In this document: in pieces, positions 13,701 through 23,082 of the stretch
Layout: each line of letters opens with the position of its first letter
How positions within the stretch are numbered: position 1 is the first letter of the stretch
From: Strigops habroptila
Lineage: Eukaryota; Chordata; Aves; Psittaciformes; Psittacidae
Direction of reading: 5' to 3'
DNA: 64,000 bases
NCBI RefSeq assembly: GCF_004027225.2
Contig: NC_044302.2
Coordinates: 38,104,949 to 38,168,948, forward strand
Program-made: the position numbers and the translations under genes
The notes under the pieces: generated by a model
Told to the model about the DNA's origin: nothing
The model's input: the letters and a program-made list of their open reading frames with translations, nothing else
Database searches by the model: none

Positions 13701-16151
13701 AGTACTCTCTTTTAAACAAAAATAAATTCATCTTGTAAGTCATTTGACATTTGTAAGAATTAAGAAAAATAATTAGCTTAGGTGGAAACCTAAATTATTT
13801 CTAGAAGCAGTTCAGGTTAATTTTTATGCAGTGTATCTTTTTTATTTGTTGTCATGCTGCAGAAAATTAATGAAAATAGTTAAAACTACTATCAATTGAA
13901 AAAAACTGAAATAGGAACTACCTTGAACTAATTCAGTGTCTCAGCAAGTTGAACTGTTATAACCACTGAATTCATTAGGAGAGATTAAAGACTGAATACA
14001 CAGATGAGGGTAAAGATACGATGTTTATACATTTAATCACATCACAGCTTTTAACAACTTCGTGACTTTATCATAGAACCCTGTGTTTTCCACCCTGTTA
14101 CCTTCCTTTCCACAGGATAACCTAAATCTTTTTGGAACCATTCCCATTTCCTAGATTACAACATCATTTTATGTAATTTGATATGCTGTGCTGAAATATG
14201 ACAGTTCTGGGATGGTACATGAAGATATGGTGGAGATGATGTGATTCCTTCTTCCTGCAGAAATACAGCTTTAAGAAATATGTTCCTGTCTATCTTCTGC
14301 TGAGCTGTATTTCTCATATCAGGTTTTGTAATCTTGGAGTTAGGCCAAAACTATTCACCGTATGGTATGGTATAGATTATTCACCATATGGTATAGATTA
14401 AATAAATTTATAGGCATTTCCTCTCGTAACACTCATTTCCACTTCAAAAAAAAAAATTAAAATCAAACTTATAATGAACAGGAGATCATGTTCTAAGAAG
14501 GGCCTTTTGGAAAATGAATTATGATTGTAAAGACACTGACACACTGTACAGATGAAAAAACTGTATGTATCTATGCAAACTTTTGGTCAACCTCATTTCA
14601 TAGGAGGTCTATCACTGTAACAAAACTCCACAAGAATATAGCTTGTTGGAAAGCAATGTCTTTAATACAATCTTGAGGTAATATAAAAAAGAAAAGGCCA
14701 AATTATTACTGACACAGAAGAATTCCTGTTGGTATTAAAGGGACTTTTGCATGCATACTTGTGTGTCACTTTTAGTCAACAGTCATGGACCTGTTAACCG
14801 TATTGGTAAAGTTTAAGAAGGCTCCCACCAAATCCTTTAATGATTACTGCAATTAGACTTGTAAGATTGATTGGCACTTCAGTTAACAACAGTGATGAAG
14901 GGCCTCTGCCATCAAATGAACTGAAAATTGGTGACTTTTAAGGATTAAGTTCTATAACCCGCCTTTTACCCCATGCCAAAATTAAATATAAGGTCTTTTT
15001 CTGAGCTAAAGTATGACACATAGTTATGGGTTGAGCTATTAAACAGGCACCATGGCTGTGCTTAGGGTTCTTGGTCTTAGAACAGTGAACTAAAAGCAAA
15101 ATATTGCTTCTTATATTTTAAAAAAGTATGATTTTATATTTCCTGTGTACAGAAAAGTACCAGCAAGGATATGAAGAGAGAGCACAAACTGCCTATGGCA
15201 CGCACATATGACTGCTTACGCATTTCACTTAGTGATTGTGTGGATGCTTTAAAATATGCAGGCTTCTGTTGCACAGCTCCTGAAGTCTAGTTCTCAGAAG
15301 GTAACAGATTTTTCTAATGTACCAGTGACATTAATAAAGATTCAATTTCTGAGCCTGCTATTTTTCAGTCGCAATTTCTATAGTCACCCCACACTGGCCT
15401 CAGACTTGTTTTAAAATTTCAAGCACACTGTACAGTATTTCTTTCATTAACCCCATCTGTGTAGCTAATGAGAGCAACAATTTTATACCTAAGTGCCAAG
15501 CGTAGTAGCTTTACTGAGCTTTGCATTTAATGTTACTTTTTCCAAGAGTGAGAAAATGGTTGATTATATTCCATCAGTTCTCCTAACTTCCTCAAACAAT
15601 TAATCCTGAGAAGGCTTCTTGACTCATTTTACATCAGATGCATTTCCCATCACAGACATCACATTATTTCTCCTCTTGTGTTGTCAAAGACGCCAATGTG
15701 CTCTCCTAAACCAGTACACTATGCCTCCAGCAGACACATTGCAAAGTTGGTAAGGGCAAAGCTGTGTTTCTGTGCTCACCCCTGCACATTTATTACTATG
15801 AACAAATTGCAGTTCACTGTCTAAGATCACTGTCAAAGACCTGTCAAAGGTCTAGCCATGACACAATGCTTTTGGAAGCAGGTGACCTCTTATATTCTTC
15901 ATTTTGAAAAGAAAGACAAGAAGAAAACAGCTGTCAATACAGATAAAGCCAGAAATAGGCAGTCTGAAAACCAGCATTCCTCTACAAACATGATTAATTT
16001 CCTATAGTCCAAGGGACTATGATTAATTTCCATGTTTGGGCAACATAAAATGGTTAGATTGATAGAAAAGTTTGTCTACATAGTTTTGCTTCTTGTGGCT
16101 GGCTTTGATGTTGATATTACAGTGGACTCAAGGCCTCTTTACCTTCCACAT
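10703..16151. other. Non-coding stretch, no gene seen
   Basis: AT-rich DNA, mostly single-copy by inspection. It has an internal near-tandem duplication at 14353-14400 and a pyrimidine run at 13081-13102. A mixed-composition block near 14800-14950 has the texture of conserved non-coding DNA and shares an exact 21-nt word with 17712-17732. The open frames are short and have no domain signal. Confidence 0.55.
14353..14400 (+). repeat. Short tandem duplication, 26- and 22-bp units
   Basis: Two adjacent units begin ATTCACC and end GGTATAGATT. The first contains an extra TATGG pentamer, consistent with slippage. Unit boundaries are about 14353-14378 and 14379-14400. Confidence 0.8.
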
Positions 16152-16189
16152 CCACATAGGACATTGTAGAAAAACAATGTCCTGTGTGG
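16152..16189. repeat. Inverted repeat, 16-bp stem and 6-nt loop
   Basis: The left arm CCACATAGGACATTGT and right arm ACAATGTCCTGTGTGG are complementary at 15 of 16 positions around the loop AGAAAA. The one exception would be a T-G wobble. No flanking poly-T or promoter motif was recognised. Confidence 0.85.
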
Positions 16190-16940
16190 CTGAACTGGCC
16201 CAATAATCTTAACAAAGCCAAGCTCTGAATATAAGTTAGGTGCAGGGGAAGTAATATCATTTAATACTTTGCAGGCATCTACAGCTGAAGTAGTTATCTA
16301 TATTCTCTTGTAATTAGTCACAGGAGAGAGGCATTTCCAAGGCTTCTTTAATCTCACCCTAGTGGAGTTCAAAATACCTGGAATGAGCACTCAGGACCTG
16401 TTCAGATGAGAGGTCTAGACAATAGATTTATATACATCTGCATTGTAGAAGTTTAAATTTAGAGAAGCTCAATACGACTCCCAGGGACAGTTACTAAAAG
16501 GCATCAGGCATGAGAAATCAGGTTACAGCTGAGGTATCCACGTGGGCATCACCAGTGCAGTGAAGCGAAAATTTGTTTGGTTAATGTAGAAAATTGGAGT
16601 CAACCTGGGTCAAGCACGAAGTAGAAAGAGGGGAGAGCCATACATGAAAAACCCTTTTCACATATTGTTTTTCAGCACTCCAAAATTTATTTTCTTTATA
16701 CTATGACCACTAAGGGTCTCAAGACTCCAACTATTAACATCCAAACAATTTTTCAGAAAATTAAGTACTGTACTCTTGCCCTCTTATGACTTTTATTTAT
16801 GAATATAAGCACTATTCTGCCCATGAAACTGATCATAGTCCTTTCACATTCGTTAAAGAGCCCTTTGTTTTTACCACAAAAAAATGAGTATTTGCCTTTT
16901 GCATATCGCCACAACAGATGTGGAAAAAGATTTAACATCT
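16190..16940. other. Non-coding stretch, no gene seen
   Basis: AT-rich DNA without a recognisable gene or repeat. The only open frame above 60 codons is on the minus strand and shows no domain. Confidence 0.5.
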
Positions 16941-17032
16941 ATAGGCCAAATTCATTACTGCTGTAATGCACTGAAGTTCATATTACTACCAGGATTAATG
17001 TAACTCAGTGTAATTACAACTGAGAGAATTTG
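16941..17032. repeat. Degenerate palindromic (MITE-like) element
   Basis: The left part (GGCCAAATTCATTACTGC..GTAATGCACTGAAGT) is imperfectly mirrored as reverse complement by the right part (AACTCAGTGTAATTACAACTG..GAATTTG). This gives arms of about 30 bp around a loop of about 25-30 nt. The words CACTGAAGT and GTAATTACA resemble an old dispersed amniote repeat motif that also appears in part at about 9575 and 58111. Family assignment is tentative. Confidence 0.45.
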
Positions 17033-18258
17033 CTGCTGGGATTTATCTTCAGTCTGCATAAGGGCATATAACAGTTGTCTTTGTTTCTGGAAAGCAATTG
17101 CTGTTTTAAAAAAGAAAACAAGCTTACATGGATAATCAGAAGTCATCCTTCCTTGCCACAGAAAATAATAAAGCTCGAGATTTCACTGAATATCAGTGAA
17201 ATGATTTGTAAGTTGCCCCAGGCCCAAAATGAACACTGCGGTTAAAACTCAGACTGAACAGCAGAAGAGAATGGTGAAAAAAACCCCTAAAAAAACCCCT
17301 AAAAATCAATATTAATATTGAAAAAGCAGCTGGCTGCTATAAAGGTAATAAGAAACTGGAACTTCTGTGTTAGGAAGATGAATATGACTTACGCAGAAGA
17401 AAAAACAAATGAATTGAAATAATAAGCATTTCAATTTGTTCTTGGGTTTTGTTCTCACTTTCAAAACCTAAGTTGTTATAGAATAAAGATTTTGTAGAAA
17501 GTTAGTTAAACAACAGCACTGTCTTCCGAAGTAAATATTTAACTCCTGGCAAAAGGTTTAATGAAGGCTAGAGGGATTAACTTAAGAAAATACCCATGAT
17601 TAGAGTGATTATTACAATTAGACCCATTCATGTCAGAGTTCTATGGTTCTATCAGATAGTTTTACTGAAGTTATTGGGATTAATACAAAAGAAATGCACA
17701 AACTTGAGGTCATTACTGCAATTAGACTTGTACATGTTGGCATTTCATGGTTTTATTAGAATGACAAATGTTTTTATGCTGGAGCAAGGAGTTTATTGTC
17801 TGCTCTAGGCCACATGTCATCAAATCAGAATTTAGCTGTAATGCAATAATATTCCACTAATTGTTACAATCAGTTATGCTAAAGCAACTCTAATCACCCT
17901 AAAATTTGGAAAGATTTGTGCCCAGTTATACTAAGCTACAGGTTCCCATCTTGCCAAAAATATGCTAACTAGCAAACATTATCAGCTAATGTAAACGAAG
18001 CACTAAAATATAAAATCCAAAATAAGCCTACTTTGATACATTTGCATTAATCAGTCAGGCCTTTTAGAGAGAGATAAAGAAAGAGGTGAGGGAGGGGAGA
18101 AATAAATTATCCTAGAGATTGTGTGGGCTCCGTTACCAGATTACATATACCCAGACACAGAAAGAAAAAAGGATCAACTGTGTATTGTAGAGTAGATCAA
18201 ACTATTTCACAGTATAATCATCTCTAGCATAGTACTGAAGGAAAAAAAGTATTTTTAT
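17033..18258. other. Non-coding stretch with an imperfect local duplication
   Basis: No gene was recognised. Around 17608-17656 and 17709-17760 two related blocks of about 50 bp lie about 101 bp apart. Both contain CAATTAGAC, then CATGT, then ATGGTT followed by TAT and AG. The open frame crossing them has no recognisable domain. Confidence 0.5.
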
Positions 18259-18288
18259 AAAACAAACAACCAAACAAATAAACAAAAG
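18259..18288. repeat. (AAAC)n-type low-complexity tract
   Basis: Alternating AAAC, CAAAC and AAAT words over about 30 bases. Simple sequence. Confidence 0.75.
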
Positions 18289-18884
18289 CCTATAGATTCC
18301 TAGGTTTCTTTTGTGTTTCGTATCAGGAAAAATGTGATTATGACTGAGGTAAAGAGCTCCAAAACAACCATTTCATTCCCTGAAGTTTCTCAAGATCCAA
18401 CAGATGATTGACAATAACTCCATTCCTCCTCACCACCCCTCTCATTGTAACATCATATAAAAGAGCCAGAGAAAGACATGCTTTTGTATCTGTAGCTTCT
18501 TCCCCAGCTGCTGTAGAGAGTAGTGGGGAATCAATATCAATCAGTCCTTCAGGCTGCATCTGTAAATTGTTTCAAATACTTGTGAGTACTTACACAGAAC
18601 TAAGGAATTTATCCTGCTTTCACAGCTTGTCTTGCTTCCTACATCCATGTGCTCCTTGGCATCAAGTGGAAGGTGTACTCGGATGAGTAACATAAAGACT
18701 AAGTAGTCCTTGGCCAAGGTCAAAACACAAGATAGGAGATCATCTGGTAACCATACAAATCAAAGCTCTAAGTTTAAACTGCCTCTACTAACATTATCTA
18801 TAACATTAAGACAAAAGAAAAAGGAACCAAGTATTATTTCAATAATTGTTTATTCCAGGCTTTTATCATGATTATGACTTTCAA

Positions 18885-18975
18885 CAAATAATATAATTTT
18901 TTAATATTATTTATGTATATATGTAAATTATTTATATTATTTATATATATGAATTTTATTATATATTTATTACAG
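18885..18975. repeat. AT-rich low-complexity block
   Basis: Almost pure A/T over about 90 bases, with repeated TTATTTATAT and TATATAT words. It is probably simple sequence. Confidence 0.8.
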
Positions 18976-18983
18976 CTGTAACA

Positions 18984-19036
18984 GTGTTGTTTGTTGGGGT
19001 TTTTTTGTCATTTGTTTGTTTGTTTGGTTTTTTTTT
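18984..19036. repeat. G/T-rich (GTTT)n tract
   Basis: GTTGTTTGTTGGGG and TTTGTTTGTTTG words ending in a T run. Same composition class as 7854-7913. Confidence 0.75.
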
Positions 19037-19686
19037 ACCAAGAGACAAGAACAACATAACAGCTTTATAATTTAAAAACATTATTGAAAATAGATAATTA
19101 CATTCAAGGCCAGTCACAATGAGAGACTGAAATTTGGAATAAATTCTGGAATAAATTTTAAATTACGGAATTGAAACTGTAGGAGTGAAACTCTGGTTCT
19201 ACTCTAATAAAAAAGGAGTTTTTTCCTTACATGTGCATTTTGCTATCTACTTGGATGAGCGAGTCCATTCCAAATGGCCAGATGATATACTTTCTATGAG
19301 AATGGACACATGAAGGCACCACTAATGTGTGCTCTTCATATATTACATTTTAATATTCATACAATGAAATTTAGTATAGATTAACTGTCATTACACCTGC
19401 AATCATTCTTTGTCTAAAATATAGACAGAAATAGATTTCACTGAGGTAGTTTCTGAAGAGCAGGGGACATAAGCCTAAGCACCTTGGAAAGCGCATCTTG
19501 AAATATGCAGCTTGGATTAACATGTGGTTAGGTTTAAATGTAAGTCACACCAATATAAAATGGAATGAACACTCATAGTCTTGTTACCATCAGAACTTGC
19601 TGATGCTTCCAGGGCAGTGTCATACAGGTCCAGTACAGCCTGATTTCTAAAGCCCTTTTGTGATGATAATTAATTACTTGTGATTA
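19037..19686. other. Non-coding stretch, no gene seen
   Basis: AT-rich DNA between two G/T-rich blocks. No domain-bearing open frame and no repeat family was recognised. Confidence 0.55.
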
Positions 19687-19878
19687 TTTTTGATTTTGGG
19701 TGTTGGTTTGGGTCTTGGTTTTTTTTTTTTTCCATTGTGGTTTTTGTTTTGTGTTGGGTTTTTTGTTGTTGTTGGTTTGGTTTTTAATTTTTTTTTTCTT
19801 TGTTTTGGTTGGATTTTTTTGTTTTGTTTTGGGGGCTTGTGTGTATGTGTTTGTGTGGTTTATTTCGTTTTTTTTTAA
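19687..19878. repeat. T/G-only low-complexity block, about 190 bp
   Basis: This is the longest low-complexity block in the window. On the plus strand it consists of T and G runs with only scattered A and C. The overlapping open frames (Phe/Gly/Val-rich on plus, Lys/Thr/Asn-rich on minus) are artefacts of this composition. Confidence 0.85.
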
Positions 19879-22403
19879 AGACTTGCAGAGCACTGATTTG
19901 GTCAGGCAACACAATGGGTAAGTGATAATGTGCCAGATTACATCAAGTCTCCTGGATTCATATGGTGGAACATCACTTGTCATTCCTCCATATTATGAAA
20001 GCCAAACAGTGCAGACTATGTTGTGTAGTAATGGGAATGAAAATAGCTTTCTGAAAAACAGTATCTGCCATTGTCTAGTTATTTTTTTTAAGAATGTAGT
20101 CTCCATTATATGCTTGCCAATAACTCTCATTCAGCTTTGCTATTAGAAGAGTTGCATCGTGATGCAATTGTAATGAAAAGTACGAAAAGCTGAAGTTTGT
20201 TTTTTCAGCTGGCATTATTAACCCTTTTCTTCCACAAACTGTAGTGAAATAATTTTAAAAATACAAGTCACCGCGAATGCCCTGTGTTCAGAACTCTCAA
20301 ATGAAACACCCATAAAAATCACAAGACTGGCTCCAAAAAAACTCACAAGAAATACTAGAACCACCCTTATTTTTATTCTTTCTGTCTTCCAATTTTTGAA
20401 ACTCTTGTGCATTGCCATACCGTTTAATGTAAATGCTGTAAGTATTCCCATGTCCAACTGCAGTACTAATTGCACATGCCTGATTGTGATTTGGTTCTTT
20501 GACTGCACATTAAGTCCCCCAACTACTGGTAGAAGACGGTTGGATTTCTGTCTGTCCCATACATCAGAACAATTTCTTTATCAGGTCTACTCCATTCAGG
20601 CCCCTGATGCAGATACATAATCTTTCCTGCTTCTCATATTACCTTTACTGTCCTTTGTCCTCCTTTCTTCAAATTATTATTATCTTCTTTTCCATGTTAT
20701 ATTCCCTCACACTGTCTCAAATGTCTCTTCAGAGCTTCGCAGCCCACATGCTCCCAAGCCTGCGTCTTATTCATGAAGCTACATTTCTTTAGCCTCCTTT
20801 TTGTCCACACAGTTCACTTTCCAGCCTCTTGTGCACAGCCTATACTCCCTGTCAGTTGTGGTTCCCCGTGCCCTGCTTATCCCTTTATCACACTGCCTTC
20901 TTTCATGTCCTGAGCTCAGACGTTCACAGTACCACTTCACTTTCACTTCCTTTTTATACCCTGGTGTGTTTTTATACCTTACATACTGAAATGCTTTTTA
21001 TGCTTCCTAACATCACTTTTCTTCCTTGTTTGCTTTCCCTCCCTTTTACTTTGCCCTCTTTTGTCACTCTTTGGTGTCCGTATTTGTCCTTTCACGTGCT
21101 TCCTCCTGAATGTCATAAACCTCTTCCCTATTTCACACAGTCTTTCTCCTCATGGCTGTCCTTTCTTGTAATAAGCACATCCTTGGGAAGCAGTGGGCAG
21201 AGTTCTCAAATGTCATGTTGGCAGAACTAGTGCTGCCAATTCCCATTATTGAGAGATCTATGATGTCTGATGCTTTACCTTAAACTGTAGTTCCAGGAAA
21301 AAATTGACTATGTGACAACCCTGCTTACTTGCTTCCTTTTTTTTTTTTTTAAAGGATCTCAGGGCTACAGTCAAATGAGGGGGTATGCAAACCCATTGTA
21401 CCTGGAGGGTTAAGATCCAGAAGCCAATTAAAAATTACACAACATTGATTTTTGCTCTCACATTATTCTGTTACTATTGTGAGTGTTTTGAGGATGAGTC
21501 ATGATCTGTGAGGGTTCAGATTGGCAACAACATGATGTTCACAGCAGCTTACAGGTAGCCTGAAACTTCTTGGAACCAACATTTTCTTGGAACCAGCACT
21601 CTGCTGTTAAAGCATCCGCAGCAGTAATGTTTCCCCAGTTTGTTGGAGCTCTTTCATCACTCCTTATGAGGACAATTTGACCTGTTACTTAGCAGATATG
21701 AATCTGTTCATTTCTGTCTCTCTCTCCCCCATTTCCTTTCTCCTGCATAGCTTAAGACATTTCTTCTGGAATGGGGGAAAAGTGCTTTGGGTCTGCTTTT
21801 TGTTGTTCTTCACACAAGTGATCACATGCAAGCTGTATAGACTTCCTTGCTTTCCCTCTCACCTTCCCAGTCAACATTTTTGGGATCTAATTTACCTGAA
21901 GTGTGAAACTGGAGCATAACATTTGAAAAAAGAGCTGTTTCTACAAAACTACTTTCTCCTTAAAATATGGTGAATTTTCCTGCAGAAGTAATCTCCAGTG
22001 GTTTGACTACACAGAATTATTGTACTATCTTCTCCTTTATAATATGATAAAAAATGAATTAATACAGTTTGACATACCTGTTTATATACCCTTAAATTGT
22101 CTGAAGGGGTTGTTGCTTCAGCTTAAATTCCTTCTGAAAGGTATAAATTTAACTGAAAATATCTTTGGTATCAGAATATAATTGTTTATAATGTGGACAG
22201 AAGGGACAGTTACAAATTAGATGGACTTCATTCATGTCTATGTCATAGTGGATTCAATCATCTGAAAAAGTAAAAAATGACATATATATCACGGAAATAA
22301 TTAGCAAACATCTTCATGGAGTTAACAGTGGGATTTGGAATGTGCTAGGCAGACGCAAAGGAAAAACAAACAATAAGCACCACATTGCAGCAATTCGGCC
22401 TTC
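19879..22403. other. Non-coding stretch with a pyrimidine-skewed segment
   Basis: No gene was recognised. From about 20590 to 21190 the plus strand is strongly C/T-rich, which keeps frames open (for example 133 codons at 20829-21230) without a domain. A T14 run lies at 21337-21350. The stretch ends at the target-site duplication of the endogenous retrovirus. Confidence 0.5.
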
Positions 22404-22408
22404 ATACC
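22404..22408. repeat. Target-site duplication (ATACC), 5' copy
   Basis: ATACC lies immediately before the 5' LTR TG and is repeated exactly at 29880-29884 immediately after the 3' LTR CA. A 5-bp duplication is typical of ERVL-type and some other retroviral integrations. It shows that both outer ends of this insertion are original. Confidence 0.95.
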
Positions 22409-22972
22409 TGTCCTGGGTTCAGCTATAGCAGTCATTTTTCTCCTGCTTAGTAGCTGGTGCAGTGCTGTGTTTTTTCACTTTCAGCCTGGGAACAACGCTG
22501 ATAACACCGATGTTTTTAGTTGTTGCTAAGTAATGTTTATTCCAACCAAGGACTTTCTCAGTCTCATGCTTTGGCAGGGAGGAGGGGAAGGCGGGAGGAA
22601 GCAGAGACAGGACACCTGACCCAAACTAGCCAAAGGGGTATTCCATACCACAGCACGTCATGCCCAGTATATAAACCGGGGGGAGTTACCTGGAAGGCCC
22701 AGATCACTGCTTGAGTCGGGCTCGGTATCGTTCGGCGGGTGGTGAGCAATTGTATCCTCTCCCCTTGTTATTTCACTAATCATTATTATCATTGGTGGTA
22801 GCAGTAGTGGTTTTGTATTATATCTTAGTTGCGGGACTGCTCTTATCTCAACCCGTGGGAGTTACATTCTTCCCATTCTCCTCCCCATCCCTCCGGGAGC
22901 GGGAGGAGGAATCAGGGGAGTGAGCGAGCGGCTGTGTGGTTCTGAGTTACCGGCTGGGCTCAAACCATGACA
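22409..22972 (+). repeat. 5' LTR, 564 bp
   Basis: Begins TGTCCTGGG and ends CCATGACA, giving the 4-bp inverted ends TGTC/GACA. It aligns without net length change to the 3' LTR at 29316-29879, with about 15 substitutions counted by eye. Five of these cluster in the G/A-rich stretch near 22905-22918. A TATATAAA box lies 259 bases from the start. No canonical AATAAA was seen downstream of that box, so the polyadenylation signal is either variant or not recognised. Small open frames inside the LTR on both strands are not genes. Confidence 0.97.
22668..22675 (+). promoter_or_regulatory. TATA box of the 5' LTR
   Basis: TATATAAA, preceded by CCCAG and followed by CCGGGGGG. It sits at LTR position 260, where a U3 promoter is expected, and is conserved at the same offset in the 3' LTR. 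Transcription would start about 25-30 bases downstream. Confidence 0.75.
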
Positions 22973-22980
22973 GTTCTTTT

Positions 22981-22998
22981 TGGCGCCCAACGTGGGGC
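22981..22998 (+). other. Primer-binding site, tRNA-Lys(1,2) type
   Basis: TGGCGCCCAACGTGGGGC, 8 bases after the LTR end. This 18-mer is the known complement of the 3' end of tRNA-Lys(1,2), as used by several betaretroviruses, lentiviruses and spumaviruses. It defines the minus-strand primer. Mammalian ERV-L was named for a tRNA-Leu site, so the primer differs from the name-giving group. Confidence 0.9.
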
Positions 22999-23082
22999 AC
23001 GAAGGGTTGAGATAACGACAGATCTGACCAGAATGTGTCTAATCATATTTGTGATTAGCATTCATTGTTACTACTTGTCACA

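Noticed and set aside
19441..19460. TGAGGTAGT, the seed of let-7 microRNA
   Set aside because: Only the first nine bases match, and no complementary arm forms a precursor hairpin.
19684..19983. Lys/Thr/Asn-rich minus-strand frame that looks like a basic protein
   Set aside because: A product of the T/G-only low-complexity block.
22520..22749. Open frames inside the 5' LTR on both strands (and the equivalents at 29427-29708 in the 3' LTR)
   Set aside because: They lie in LTR sequence, are present in both LTRs because the LTRs are copies, and encode no recognisable domain.
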